Assembly: GCF_004028635.1 (NCBI RefSeq)
Contig: NZ_RQJW01000019.1
Span: 97,182-161,181 of the forward strand
Direction: 5' to 3'
Origin: Streptomyces cyaneus
Lineage (GTDB): Bacteria; Actinomycetota; Actinomycetes; Streptomycetales; Streptomycetaceae
Length of the DNA: 64,000 nt
The translations under genes and the position numbers were made by a program. Every line of letters starts with the position of its first letter. Position 1 is the stretch's first letter. The notes under the pieces were generated by a model that saw only the letters and a list, made by a program, of their open reading frames with translations, made no database searches and was not told where the DNA came from. This document shows, one piece after another, positions 8,104 through 17,515 of the stretch.

Positions 8104-9633
8104 CTATCGCTCCAAACGCCCGTTGAACCTGCGAGGCAGTCCCAGCGGATTGTCGTCGCGGAGCTCCTTGGGCAGCAGCGCCTCAGGGGCACCCTGATAC
8201 GCGACCGGCCGCATCCACCGCTCGATGGCCGTACCGCCCACCGACGTGGACGTCGAGGTCGTAGCCGGGTACGGACCGCCGTGGTGCTGGGCCGCCGCGA
8301 CGGCGACACCCGTCGGCCACCCGTTCACCAGCACACGCCCGGCCAGCGGCGTCAGCTCCGCGAGGATCTCCGCGCCCCGGCCCTCACCCGCCGCCTCCTC
8401 GGCCGACAGATGAACCGTTGCCGTGAGGTTGCCCGGCAGACGGGACAGCACGGCCTGCGCCTGCGCGTCGTCGTCGTAGCGGGCCACCACCGTCACCGGG
8501 CCGAAGCACTCCTCCAGGAGCAGGTCGTACGCCCCCTCGCTGGTCAGCTTCTCGGCCGCGACCGTCAGGAAGCCCGCACTGACCGTGTGCTCACCACCCG
8601 CACCCGGCGTCACCGGCGACTCCACGTCCGCGAGCTCCGCACGCTCGGCAACCCCGGCGATGAAGTTGTCCCGCATGCGGTGGTCGAGCAGGACACCGGC
8701 GTCGGTGTCGCTGACGGCGTCCGTGAGCGACTTGACCAGGCCGTCGCCCGCGGCGCCGGACGGCACCAGCACAAGGCCCGGCTTCACACAGAACTGCCCG
8801 ACGCCCAGCGTCATCGAGCCCGCGAGCCCCGTTCCGATGGCCTCCGCGCGCTCGGCGGCCGCGGCCTCGGTGATCACGACGGGGTTCAGCGAGCCCAGCT
8901 CGCCGTGGAAGGGGATCGGCACCGGCCGCGCGGCCGCCGCGTCGAAGAGGGCGCGGCCACCCCGGATCGAACCGGTGAAGCCGGCCGCGGTGACCAGCGG
9001 GTGCTTGATCAGCTCGATGCCCGCCTCGAAGCCGTGCACGAGGCCGATGACACCCTCGGGGATGCCGTGCTCGGCGGCGGCCCGCCGCAGGACGGCCGCG
9101 ACCAGCTCGGACAGCGCCGGGTGGTCGGGGTGGGCCTTGACGACGACCGGGCAGCCCGCGCCCAGCGCGCTCGCGGTGTCGCCGCCGGCGACGGAGAAGG
9201 CGAAGGGGAAGTTCGAGGCCGAGTAGACGGCGACGACGCCGAGGGGCACCTTGTAGCGGCGCAGGTCCGGGATCGGCGGGGTCGCGGTGTCGTCGGGGTG
9301 GTTGATGACGACGTCGAGGAAGGCGCCCTCGTCGACGATGTCGGCGAAGGCCCGCAGCTGGTAGCAGGTGCGGGCGAGTTCGCCGGTGAGGCGGACGGGG
9401 CCGAGCGCGGTCTCGGCGTCGGCGGCCTCGACGAGCTGGTCCTTGGCCGCCTGGAGCCGGTCGGCGGCGGTGCGCAGGAAGGCCGCGCGGACCGTGCGGT
9501 CGGCGAGGGCGCCGCGCACGTCGTGCGCGGCGCGGACGGCGGTGTCCACCTCCTGGGCTGTGGCCTCCACCGCAACCTGTTCACGCTGCTTCCCGGTTCG
9601 GGGGTCGACACTCCAGACTGGTGCTGCTGCCAC
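8104..9633 (-). CDS. Alpha-ketoglutarate semialdehyde dehydrogenase
   Basis: A 509-residue NADP+-type aldehyde dehydrogenase of the 2,5-dioxovalerate dehydrogenase group, which oxidises 2-oxoglutarate semialdehyde to 2-oxoglutarate. The catalytic Cys lies in LGVGQFCVKPGLV and the general-base Glu in FHGELGSLNPV; VYSASNFPFAFSVAGGDTAS is the diagnostic segment of this subgroup. GTG at 9633 is chosen because GGAGGG lies seven bases upstream; longer starts are possible to 9675. It would complete the oxidative uronate and the L-arabonate routes seen at 56.8/55.7 kb and 46.6/44.9 kb. It diverges from an IclR regulator. Confidence 0.9.
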   Translation of the reverse strand: MAAAPVWSVDPRTGKQREQVAVEATAQEVDTAVRAAHDVRGALADRTVRAAFLRTAADRLQAAKDQLVEAADAETALGPVRLTGELARTCYQLRAFADIVDEGAFLDVVINHPDDTATPPIPDLRRYKVPLGVVAVYSASNFPFAFSVAGGDTASALGAGCPVVVKAHPDHPALSELVAAVLRRAAAEHGIPEGVIGLVHGFEAGIELIKHPLVTAAGFTGSIRGGRALFDAAAARPVPIPFHGELGSLNPVVITEAAAAERAEAIGTGLAGSMTLGVGQFCVKPGLVLVPSGAAGDGLVKSLTDAVSDTDAGVLLDHRMRDNFIAGVAERAELADVESPVTPGAGGEHTVSAGFLTVAAEKLTSEGAYDLLLEECFGPVTVVARYDDDAQAQAVLSRLPGNLTATVHLSAEEAAGEGRGAEILAELTPLAGRVLVNGWPTGVAVAAAQHHGGPYPATTSTSTSVGGTAIERWMRPVAYQGAPEALLPKELRDDNPLGLPRRFNGRLER

Positions 9634-9685
9634 CGCGGGTCCCTCCACACATGTATTGCCGCAGTACGGGGTCATCCACCAGGGT

Positions 9686-9703
9686 CGTTCGATATACTGA
9701 ACG
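9686..9703. promoter_or_regulatory. Probable IclR operator
   Basis: A perfect inverted repeat CGTTC-N8-GAACG lies in the 132-bp divergent spacer between the semialdehyde dehydrogenase and the IclR gene. IclR-family regulators bind such short palindromes at their own promoters. Its position could control both directions. Confidence 0.6.
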
Positions 9704-9765
9704 CTGTCTCTGATGATGAATATGCTGTGGAGACTATTTCCCGTCGAACGAAGGGGTCAAGGGCG

Positions 9766-10539
9766 ATGTCGGCTGGCGAGACGGGCGGCGGGGCGCAGGT
9801 CAAGTCCGCTGTACGGACGGTTGAACTGCTCGAATACTTCGCCGGACGCCCCGGCATGCACTCCCTCGCGTCGGTCCAGGAGGCCGTCGGATACCCCAAG
9901 TCCAGCCTCTACATGTTGCTGCGCACGCTCGTCGAGCTGGGCTGGGTGGAGACGGACGCGACGGGCACGCGGTACGGCATCGGCGTACGGGCACTGCTGG
10001 TCGGCACCTCCTACATCGACGGCGACGAGGTCGTGGCGGCGGCCCGTCCGACGCTGGACCGCCTGTCGGACGACACGACCGAGACGATCCACCTGGCCCG
10101 TCTGGACGGCACGAACGTCGTCTACCTGGCCACCCGCCAGTCCCAGCACTATCTGCGCCCCTTCACCCGGGTCGGACGCCGGCTCCCGGCCCACTCCACG
10201 TCCCTCGGCAAGGCGCTGCTGAGCACCTACACGGACGAGCAGGTCCGCAAGATGCTCCCGGAGACGCTCCCCGCGCTGACCGAGAACACCATCACCGACC
10301 GCGAGAAGCTCATCGAGGAGCTCCACCAGGTCCGCGAGCAGGGCTTCGCCGTGGACCGCGAGGAGAACACCCTCGGTCTGCGCTGCTTCGGGGTGGCGAT
10401 CCCGTATCGCACCCCGGCCCGCGACGCGATCAGCTGCTCGGTGCCGGTGGCCCGGCTGACGCCCGCGCACGAGCAGATGGTGAAGGACGCACTGTTCGAC
10501 GCGCGGGACAGACTGACCCTGGCCACTCGTAGGCTCTGA
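9766..10539 (+). CDS. IclR family transcriptional regulator
   Basis: A 257-residue regulator. A winged helix at residues ~12-70 (KSAVRTVELLEYFAG, LASVQEAVGYPKSSLYMLLR) is followed by the IclR effector domain (residues ~80-250) with the typical HSTSLGKALLS and GFAVDREENTLGLRCFGVAI motifs. ATG 9766 follows AAGGGG. It is divergent from the semialdehyde dehydrogenase and shares the palindrome at 9686-9703, so it most likely regulates that gene in response to a uronate or aldonate breakdown product; the ligand is inferred only from context. Confidence 0.92.
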   Translation: MSAGETGGGAQVKSAVRTVELLEYFAGRPGMHSLASVQEAVGYPKSSLYMLLRTLVELGWVETDATGTRYGIGVRALLVGTSYIDGDEVVAAARPTLDRLSDDTTETIHLARLDGTNVVYLATRQSQHYLRPFTRVGRRLPAHSTSLGKALLSTYTDEQVRKMLPETLPALTENTITDREKLIEELHQVREQGFAVDREENTLGLRCFGVAIPYRTPARDAISCSVPVARLTPAHEQMVKDALFDARDRLTLATRRL

Positions 10540-10566
10540 CACCATGGGTTCGTAGGCTCTGACTCC

Positions 10567-11037
10567 ATGGATGTGGAACTCCGCGAGGTGCACGACAGTG
10601 ACTTGCCGGTCTTCTACCGGCAGTTGAACGACCCGGAGGCCCTGCACATGGCGGCCTTCACCCCCAAGGACCCGGCCGACCGGGACGCCTTCGACGCGCA
10701 CTGGAAACGGATCCGGTCCTCGGGCGACGTCCTGCGCACGATCCTGGCCGACGGTGACGTGGTGGGCAGCACGGCGGTGTACGGGGAGCCGGGCGAACGC
10801 GAGGTGACGTACTGGGTGGACCGGGCGTACTGGGGACGGGGCATCGCCACGGCCGCGCTGCGCGGGCTGCTCACCGAGGTCCCCGAACGCCCGCTGTACG
10901 CCCGGGCGGCGGCGGACAACGAGGGCTCGCTGCGGGTGTTGCACAAGTGCGGGTTCCGGGTGACCGCGCGGGCGAGGGGGTTCGCGAACGCGCGGGGCGA
11001 GGAGATCGACGAGTTCGTGCTGCATCTGGAGGGGTGA
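10567..11037 (+). CDS. GNAT family N-acetyltransferase (RimJ/RimL-like)
   Basis: A 156-residue GNAT enzyme. The strand YWVDRAYWGRGIATAALRGLL is acetyl-CoA motif A, and the segment AAADNEGSLRVLHKCGF matches the RimJ/RimL group, often acting on protein N-termini or small amines. It starts 27 bp after the IclR gene. A duplicated segment GTAGGCTCTGAC-CATGG occurs just before it (10529-10570), so the real promoter and start context may be a small local duplication. Substrate unknown. Confidence 0.85.
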   Translation: MDVELREVHDSDLPVFYRQLNDPEALHMAAFTPKDPADRDAFDAHWKRIRSSGDVLRTILADGDVVGSTAVYGEPGEREVTYWVDRAYWGRGIATAALRGLLTEVPERPLYARAAADNEGSLRVLHKCGFRVTARARGFANARGEEIDEFVLHLEG

Positions 11038-11129
11038 CCTGAGGAGTGAGGGCCCCTCCCCCGTCCGGCGGAGACGGATCGTCGGCGCGCAGGAGGTGCC
11101 CGGCACCCGGCGCACGGGAGCGTGGACGC

Positions 11130-12128
11130 ATGACGCAGACACTCGCTCCTGCTCCGGTGAAGCCCGCCATGGGTCTCGGCCGGTCCCGTCGGCTCCTGCG
11201 CGCCGTCGCCATCGTCTCCTGCGGGCCGTATCTCGCCCTCAAGGTGGCCTGGCTCGCCGGCAGTCACATCGGGATCCCGGACGGCAGCCCGCTGCTGGAG
11301 CACCGGGCGAGTATCGCCGTCGCCAACAGCATCACCGTCCTCATGGACGCGGCCGTGATCGTGCTCGCGCTGGTGCTGACCCGGCCGTGGGGGCTGCGCG
11401 TGCCCGCCTGGCTGCTGGCCCTCCCCGCCTGGGTGGCCACCGGGCTGCTCACGCCGCTCATGGCCGGGTTCCCGATCCAGCTCCTCGTCAGCGCGCTCGG
11501 CGGAACGGTGGACAGCACGGACGGCGACGGGAAGCCGTTCCTCGACACCTGGGTCTTCGGGGTCGTCTACACCGGGTTCATCGTGCAGGGACTCACCCTC
11601 GGCGCGCTGTTCGTGCTCTACGCCCGGGACCGCTGGGGCCACCTGTGGCAAGGGCGGGTCTGGGAACTCCCCCTGGGTGTCATCGGAGCGGCCCAGCGGG
11701 CGGTCGCCGTCGCGGCCGCCGTACTCGCCCTGCTGCCCCTGACCGCCCACGTCCTGTGGGCGTGCGGCAGCACCGCCGGACTGGGCGGGACCCGCATCGC
11801 CGACCGGACCAGTGACTTCTACGTCATGGAGGTCCTGTACGCCGTCTTCCTCGCCATGGCCGTCACCGGCGGTTTCCTCCTCGCTTTCCGGCGCGGCCGA
11901 GCCCTGTCCGTCAAGGTGCCGCTCGCCCTCGTCTGGGTCGGTTCCGCCGCCCTGGTCTGCTGGGCGGGCTGGTTGTCGCTGGCCCCTCTCACCGACATCG
12001 CCGACCGTCCGACAGCGCTGATGAACCTCGCCTACGCTGGCGAGATGATCGTCGGCATACTCGTCGCCTGCCTCGGCGTCCACTTCCTCGCGGAGCGCTC
12101 CGCGAGCCGGAAACGTCGTACGGCGTGA
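11130..12128 (+). CDS. Multi-pass membrane protein, unknown function
   Basis: A 332-residue protein with about eight hydrophobic segments (for example around residues 20-40, 60-85, 90-115, 145-170, 185-210, 235-260, 270-290, 300-320). I do not recognise a characterised family. ATG 11130 follows GGGAG. Its stop overlaps the GTG of the histidine kinase (GTGA), so it is the first gene of a coupled membrane protein/kinase/response-regulator operon. It could act as an accessory sensor to the kinase or as an effector in membrane stress. Confidence 0.75.
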   Translation: MTQTLAPAPVKPAMGLGRSRRLLRAVAIVSCGPYLALKVAWLAGSHIGIPDGSPLLEHRASIAVANSITVLMDAAVIVLALVLTRPWGLRVPAWLLALPAWVATGLLTPLMAGFPIQLLVSALGGTVDSTDGDGKPFLDTWVFGVVYTGFIVQGLTLGALFVLYARDRWGHLWQGRVWELPLGVIGAAQRAVAVAAAVLALLPLTAHVLWACGSTAGLGGTRIADRTSDFYVMEVLYAVFLAMAVTGGFLLAFRRGRALSVKVPLALVWVGSAALVCWAGWLSLAPLTDIADRPTALMNLAYAGEMIVGILVACLGVHFLAERSASRKRRTA

Positions 12129-13426
12129 GCCAGTTCACCCGGTTCCTGTTCGGGCGGCGGGCGCGCCGGCGCTGGATCCATCTGATCCTCGGCGGCGCGC
12201 TCGCCATGCCGTACGTCTTCGTCGGCCAGCTCGTCGTCGGCCCCGCCACCGACTCCAGGTACGTCTTCAACGACCTGCCCCTGCAACTGCTCTCCTTCGC
12301 CGTCGGCTTGCCCCTCGCCGCCCTCACGGCCGTCCTGTTCCCGCTGATCCGGCCCCTGGAGGCGGGTGCCGTGCGGTCGCTGTGCGGTGTCGAGGCGGGT
12401 CTGCTGGCCCACCGTCCCGCCCGGACGCGGGCCGCGAAGGGGCGTGCGGCGGCGTGGTTCACGCTGCATCTCGGGTTCGGCGGGATCATCTCGGGGATGT
12501 CGCTGGCGGTGCCGCCGTTCGCCGGCTTCCTCACCGCACTGCCGCTGATCGTCTGGCTGGGCGGTGCCGAGGCCGTCGAGTTGCCCGAAGCCCTCGACCA
12601 GCCCTGGGTGTTGGCGCTCGCGCCGGTCGCGGGCATGGCAACCATGCTCGCGCTCGCCTGCTGCGCGGCCGTCTCCGGGACGCTCCTCGCCCGCTGGGCG
12701 CCCGCGCTGCTCGGACCCACGCCCGAGGACCGGCTCGCGGCGGCCGAGGCACGCGCCGCGGACCTCGCCGTGCGCAACCGGCTCGCGCGCGAGCTGCACG
12801 ACTCCGTGGGCCACGCCCTCAGCGCCGTCACCCTCCAGGCGAGCGCGGCCCGCCGGCTCCTCGACACCGACCCGGAGTTCGTCCGCGAGGCCCTCGCCGC
12901 GATCGAGGACACGACCCGGCGCACGGTCGGTGAACTCGACACCGTCCTCGGCGTGTTGAGGGACGGCGACACTCCCGGTACGGCCCCGGCGCCCACCCTC
13001 GCCGCCGACCTCGGCGGCCTGCTGCGCCGCACCCGCGCGGGCGGGCTGCGGGTGAGCGCCACGCTCTGCGCCGACCCCGAGGCCCTGCCGCCCGTCCTGT
13101 CCCGCGAGGCCTACCGCATCGTCCAGGAGGGGCTGAGCAACGCCCTCAAGCACGCCGGTGACCAGGTGACCGTGCGGCTGCGGATCGAAGTGGCCGACGG
13201 GCACCTGGAGATCACCGTCGAGAATCCCATCGCCTGCGCCCCCGGGTGCCGGCCCGGCGGCGGCCACGGCCTGCGCGGCATAGCCGACCGGGCACGACTG
13301 CTGGGCGGAACCATGGAGGCAGGGACGGCGGAAGCAGGGGCGGCAGGGGCGGTGCCGGTAAAGACCGGCGCGGTGGCGGGCATCTGGCGCCTGCGCGTGC
13401 GGCTGCCGATGAAGGGCCCGGCATGA
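12125..13426 (+). CDS. Sensor histidine kinase, NarL/LiaS type
   Basis: A 433-residue kinase. About five N-terminal membrane segments (residues ~20-195) lead into a HisKA_3 dimerisation domain with the phospho-acceptor His at about residue 225 (RELHDSVGHALSAV). A HATPase domain follows, with its N box around SNALKHAG and a glycine-rich GGHGLRGIADRARLLGG. GTG 12125 overlaps the stop of the membrane protein gene. It phosphorylates the LuxR-type regulator encoded at 13560. The signal is unknown. Confidence 0.92.
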   Translation: MSQFTRFLFGRRARRRWIHLILGGALAMPYVFVGQLVVGPATDSRYVFNDLPLQLLSFAVGLPLAALTAVLFPLIRPLEAGAVRSLCGVEAGLLAHRPARTRAAKGRAAAWFTLHLGFGGIISGMSLAVPPFAGFLTALPLIVWLGGAEAVELPEALDQPWVLALAPVAGMATMLALACCAAVSGTLLARWAPALLGPTPEDRLAAAEARAADLAVRNRLARELHDSVGHALSAVTLQASAARRLLDTDPEFVREALAAIEDTTRRTVGELDTVLGVLRDGDTPGTAPAPTLAADLGGLLRRTRAGGLRVSATLCADPEALPPVLSREAYRIVQEGLSNALKHAGDQVTVRLRIEVADGHLEITVENPIACAPGCRPGGGHGLRGIADRARLLGGTMEAGTAEAGAAGAVPVKTGAVAGIWRLRVRLPMKGPA

Positions 13427-13563
13427 CATCACGGCCGCCGACCGGGAGACACCGCCCATGGGACCCCGCCCCCGCACCCGCGACGGCTCGCACAACACCG
13501 GCGACCACCGACCCCGAGACGATCCGCATGACACGCCCGCCGACCCTGAGGGAACACGCATGA
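13423..13563 (+). CDS. Possible 46-residue bridging ORF
   Basis: An open frame of 46 codons starts with an ATG that overlaps the kinase stop (ATGA) and ends with a TGA that overlaps the response-regulator start (ATGA). The product is Pro-, Thr- and Arg-rich (begins MTSRPPTGRHRPW) with no recognisable domain. Its main role, if translated, may be to carry ribosomes from the kinase to the regulator. It may equally be chance in GC-rich DNA. Confidence 0.3.
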   Translation: MTSRPPTGRHRPWDPAPAPATARTTPATTDPETIRMTRPPTLREHA

Positions 13564-14222
13564 CGCCCCGCGCAGCGATCCGCATCGTCCTCGCCGACGA
13601 CGAGCGCATGGTCCGCACCGCCCTGCGCGCCATCCTCTCCGCCGAGCCGGACCTGGAGGTGGTCGGTGAGGCGGCGACCGGGGCCGAGGCGGTGTCCGTC
13701 GTGCGGGAGCGGCGGCCCGACGTGGTCCTCATGGACGTCCGTATGCCGGAGATCGACGGCATCCGGGCGACCGAGCAGATCCTGGCCACGCTGGACGAGG
13801 CGCCCCGCATCGTCGTCGTCACCACGTTCGAGAACGACTCCTATGTGTACGACGCCCTGCGTGCCGGAGCCGCCGGGTTCCTGCTGAAGCGGGCGGAGGC
13901 CGACGCGCTGGTCCAGGCCGTACGACTGGTCTCGCGCACCGACACCCTGCTGTTCCCGTCGGCCGTACGCAGCCTCGCGGCCGAGCACGCGCGCGCGTAC
14001 CCCGCCCCGCCGCCGTGGGTGGCGAAGCTCACGGGCCGCGAGAGCGAGGTGCTGCGGCTGATGGCACAGGGCCTGACCAACGCGGAGATCGCGCGGCGCA
14101 TGGAGGTCGGTGCGGCCACCGTGAAGTCGCATGTGGCGGCGGTCCTGGCGAAGACCGGGACCCGCGACCGCACGCAGGCCGTGATCGCCGCCTACGAGGC
14201 GGGCTTCATGAACGCTCGATGA
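13560..14222 (+). CDS. LuxR/NarL family response regulator
   Basis: A 220-residue regulator. The receiver domain (residues ~8-125) has the acidic pair D13/D14 and the phospho-acceptor D59 in VVLMDVRMPEIDG. The LuxR helix-turn-helix (residues ~150-215) reads LTGRESEVLRLMAQGLTNAE followed by IARRM. ATG 13560 is preferred to upstream in-frame starts because the receiver begins right after it. It is the partner of the kinase encoded just upstream. Confidence 0.92.
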   Translation: MTPRAAIRIVLADDERMVRTALRAILSAEPDLEVVGEAATGAEAVSVVRERRPDVVLMDVRMPEIDGIRATEQILATLDEAPRIVVVTTFENDSYVYDALRAGAAGFLLKRAEADALVQAVRLVSRTDTLLFPSAVRSLAAEHARAYPAPPPWVAKLTGRESEVLRLMAQGLTNAEIARRMEVGAATVKSHVAAVLAKTGTRDRTQAVIAAYEAGFMNAR

Positions 14223-14277
14223 GAAAACAGGGCGGAAGGGAACGTTCCGCCCCATCCTGATCGTCCTCTCGGGTGGG

Positions 14278-15720
14278 ATGAACAAGACGATCAGGCGGGC
14301 GTCCGTCTTCGCGCTGCTGCTGGTGTTCGCTCTGCTGGTCAGGGCGACCTGGGTGCAGTTCTACGAAGGCCAGGCGCTCGCGGACGACAAGAACAACCGG
14401 CGGAACACGATCGCGCTGTACAGCGAGCCGCTCGGCAACATCGTCGTGGGCGGCGAAGCCATCACCGGCTCGGCGCGCACGAAGAGCGGTGACCTCGCGT
14501 ACAAGCGGACGTACACCGACGGCGCGCTGTACTCGGCCGTGACCGGCTACAGCTCGCAGGCGTACGGAGCCACCCAGCTGGAGGGCGTCTACCAGGACCT
14601 GCTCGACGGCAGCGACACCCGGCTGAAGAGCGTGATGGACACGATCACCGACAAGCGGGCTGATCCGGGCAATGTGATCACGACGATCGACCCGGATGTG
14701 CAGAAGGCGGCGTACGACGCGCTCGGCGACAACAAGGGCGGCGCGGTCGCGATCGACCCCACCACGGGGAAGATCCTCGCGACGGTCTCCACCCCCTCGT
14801 ACGACCCGTCGCGCATCACCACCGGCGACAAGGAAGTCTGGGAGCAGCTGACCAAGGACTCCGACAAGCCGATGACGAACCGCGCGCTGCGCCAGCCGCT
14901 GCCACCGGGTTCGACGTTCAAGCTGGTCGTGGCGGCGGCCGCGCTGGAGGACGGGCTGTACTCGTCGGTGGACGACAAGACGAACAGCCCGGACCCGTAC
15001 CCGCTGCCGCAGTCGAGCGACAAGCTGACGAACGAGAACCTCTCCGCCCCCTGCGAGAACGCCTCGATCCGGGTCGCGCTGCAGTACTCCTGCAACAACG
15101 TCTTCGGGAAGATGGCCGTCGACCTGGGCCAGGACAAGGTCAGGTCGATGGCCGAGAAGTTCGGCTTCAACGACGAGAAGCAGGACGTGCCGGTGCGGGC
15201 GTACACCAGCGTGTACCCCTCCGACATGGACGAGGCGCAGACCGCCCTGTCCGGCATCGGCCAGTTCGACGTCACCGCGACCCCGCTGCAGATGGCCATG
15301 GTGTCGGCCGCCATAGCCAACGGCGGCAAGCTGGTCTCGCCCCATATGGTGTCCCAGATCACCGACGGCGGCGGCGACGTGCTGGAGAACTACAACGACA
15401 GCGCGGACACCAAGGAGATCGTCAGCTCCGACACCGCCGAGCAGCTCCAGTCGGCGATGCAGACGGTCGTCGAGAAGGGCACGGGCACCAACGCGCAGAT
15501 CTCGGGCGCGACGGTGGGCGGCAAGACGGGCACGGCTCAGCACGGCGAGAACAACAGCAAGACGCCGTACGCCTGGTTCACGTCCTACGGGAAGGCGGAC
15601 GGCAAGGAGGTCGCCGTGGCGGTGATCGTGGAGCAGTCGAACGCGGCGCGGTCGGAGGTCAGCGGCAACGGGCTGGCGGCGCCGGTGGCCAAGGCGATCA
15701 TGAAAGCAGCGTTGCAGTAA
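14278..15720 (+). CDS. Class B penicillin-binding protein (PbpA-like transpeptidase)
   Basis: A 480-residue membrane-anchored D,D-transpeptidase that cross-links peptidoglycan. One N-terminal membrane helix (residues ~8-27) is followed by the short PbpA-type dimerisation domain and a transpeptidase domain with all three catalytic motifs: S212-T-F-K215, S271-C-N273 and K416-T-G. Length and start (MNKTIRRASVFALLL) agree with actinobacterial PbpA. It is separated by 55 bp from the response regulator and ends at a strong intergenic hairpin. PbpA normally belongs to a cell-division locus, so this isolated copy may be a paralogue. Confidence 0.92.
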   Translation: MNKTIRRASVFALLLVFALLVRATWVQFYEGQALADDKNNRRNTIALYSEPLGNIVVGGEAITGSARTKSGDLAYKRTYTDGALYSAVTGYSSQAYGATQLEGVYQDLLDGSDTRLKSVMDTITDKRADPGNVITTIDPDVQKAAYDALGDNKGGAVAIDPTTGKILATVSTPSYDPSRITTGDKEVWEQLTKDSDKPMTNRALRQPLPPGSTFKLVVAAAALEDGLYSSVDDKTNSPDPYPLPQSSDKLTNENLSAPCENASIRVALQYSCNNVFGKMAVDLGQDKVRSMAEKFGFNDEKQDVPVRAYTSVYPSDMDEAQTALSGIGQFDVTATPLQMAMVSAAIANGGKLVSPHMVSQITDGGGDVLENYNDSADTKEIVSSDTAEQLQSAMQTVVEKGTGTNAQISGATVGGKTGTAQHGENNSKTPYAWFTSYGKADGKEVAVAVIVEQSNAARSEVSGNGLAAPVAKAIMKAALQ

Positions 15721-15726
15721 CACCCT

Positions 15727-15790
15727 TGGGGGCGCGGGGAACTGCGCGACCAGCTACAACGGATCCGCACTGGTCGCGCAGCGCCCCTTG
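15727..15790. terminator. Bidirectional terminator made of the dispersed repeat (copy 2)
   Basis: The converging gene ends at 15720 and 15805 enclose a long inverted repeat. The left arm contains GGGGCGCGGGGAACTGCGCG then ACCAG, and the right arm CTGGTCGCGCAGCGCCCC; the loop is about 16 bases. The left arm is a copy of the dispersed intergenic repeat. The position suits transcription termination in both directions. Confidence 0.75.
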
Positions 15791-15804
15791 GTCACTTCAC
15801 GTAC

Positions 15805-17256
15805 TTACTTCACGCCCAGGATCTGCTCGATCGGATTGATGGCGAAGTACACCAGGAACAGCACCGAGGTCCCCCACAGCAGCCAGTGGATCTCCTTCGC
15901 CTTGCCGAGCACCACCTTGATCACGACGTAGGCGAGGAACCCCGCCCCGATCCCGTTGGTGATCGAGTACGTGAACGGCATCACGGCGATGGTCAGGAAC
16001 GCCGGGATGGCGATCTCGTACTTGTCCCAGTCGATGTGCTTGACCTGGGTCATCATCAGGAAGCCGACGGCGACCAGGGCCGGGGCCGCCGCCTGGAGCG
16101 GGACGATCGTGAGCAGCGGGGTCAGGAAGAGCGCCAGGGCGAACATGCCGCCGGTGATCAGGTTGGAGAAGCCCGTGCGCGCGCCCTCGCCGACGCCTGC
16201 CGCCGACTCGATGTAGGAGGTCGCGGAGGACGACGAGGCCGCACCACCGGCGGCCGCCGCGGCACCGTCGATCAGCAGCACCCGGCCGAGGCCCGGCACC
16301 TTGCCCTGCTCGTCCAGCAGCCCCGCTTCCGCGCTGATGCCGACGACGGTGCCCATGGTGTCGAAGAAGTCGGACAGGATCAGCGTGAAGATCAGCAGCA
16401 CGACGGTGATGGCCGTGGTCTCGCCGAACGCGCCGAACAGGCTGAAGTCGCCGATGAGTCCGAAGTCGGGGGTGTCGACCACCTTGTCGGGCCACGCCGG
16501 CGTGGTCAGGCCCCAGGCCTTGATGTCGGCGACCGAGTTGATGATCATCGCGACGACCGTCATGGTGACGATGCTGATCAGGATGGCGCCCTTCACCTTG
16601 CGGGCGAGCAGGGCGATCGTCAGCAGAACCCCGAGACAGAAGACGAGGATCGGCCACCCGGTGAGCGTGCCGGTGCCGCCCAGCTGAACCGGGACGGTGG
16701 TGTTCGCGGCGTCCGGGATGCGGCTGACGAACCCGGCGTCGACGAAGCCGATGAAGGCGATGAACAGGCCGATGCCGACGCTGATCGCCTGCTTGAGCGG
16801 TTGCGGAATGGCGTGCATGACGGCCTCGCGCAGACCGGTGAGCACGAGTACGCAGATCAGCAGGCCTTCGAGGACGACCAGGCCCATCGCGTCGTCCCAG
16901 GACATCAACGGGGCGATCTGGAAGGCGACGACGGCGTTGAGGCCCAGGCCGGCGGCGAGTGCGAGCGGGAGGTTGCCGCCGACGCCCATGATGATCGTCA
17001 TGACCGCGGCCACCAGGGCGGTGGCGGTGGTGAGTTGGACCGCATCCAACTGGTGGCCGAACTTGTCCTTCGCGCTGCCGAGGATGATGGGATTCAGGAC
17101 AAGGATGTAGGCCATCGTGAAGAACGTGGCGAAGCCGCCGCGTATCTCACGGGCGAAGGTGGATCCCCGTTCGGAGATCTTGAAGAACCGGTCGACGCTG
17201 TTCGCGCCTGGTGGCGCGGCACTTGGCCGGTCGGTCACCTTCTGGGATTCGGACAT
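15805..17256 (-). CDS. NCS2 family purine permease (AzgA-like)
   Basis: A 483-residue permease with about 12-13 membrane segments that imports hypoxanthine, guanine or adenine by proton symport. The N-terminal FKISERGSTFAREIRGGFAT leading to TFFTMAYILVLNPIIL is typical of the AzgA branch, as are ALAAGLGLNAVVAF and SEAGLLDEQGKVPGLGRVLL. ATG 17256 follows a GGAGCGAG box. Upstream, 17257-17515 holds two divergent promoters; I see no clear purine riboswitch there. Confidence 0.9.
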   Translation of the reverse strand: MSESQKVTDRPSAAPPGANSVDRFFKISERGSTFAREIRGGFATFFTMAYILVLNPIILGSAKDKFGHQLDAVQLTTATALVAAVMTIIMGVGGNLPLALAAGLGLNAVVAFQIAPLMSWDDAMGLVVLEGLLICVLVLTGLREAVMHAIPQPLKQAISVGIGLFIAFIGFVDAGFVSRIPDAANTTVPVQLGGTGTLTGWPILVFCLGVLLTIALLARKVKGAILISIVTMTVVAMIINSVADIKAWGLTTPAWPDKVVDTPDFGLIGDFSLFGAFGETTAITVVLLIFTLILSDFFDTMGTVVGISAEAGLLDEQGKVPGLGRVLLIDGAAAAAGGAASSSSATSYIESAAGVGEGARTGFSNLITGGMFALALFLTPLLTIVPLQAAAPALVAVGFLMMTQVKHIDWDKYEIAIPAFLTIAVMPFTYSITNGIGAGFLAYVVIKVVLGKAKEIHWLLWGTSVLFLVYFAINPIEQILGVK

Positions 17257-17515
17257 GGCTCTCGCTCCTTGTTGCCTGACTGATCGGTGTGCGGATGCTG
17301 GCTGGATTGTTCCCGCGTTGAACGTGTTTCAGGTTTTCTCCGTGTTACGGAATCAGGGCTGCTCACGTGCGACGTGCCACACGGCGTTCGAAGCCTCGTA
17401 CGAACCGAGCATTCGATCACTGCTACGCTTCCGGACCTCGACCGGATGATCGCGAAATGATCGCCGGACGATCACATGTCATACATATGCCACTCACAGG
17501 CAGGAGGGGTCGCCC

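Noticed and set aside
17257..17515. A purine riboswitch before the NCS2 permease.
   Set aside because: I could not find the conserved three-way-junction core, and such switches are uncommon in actinobacteria.
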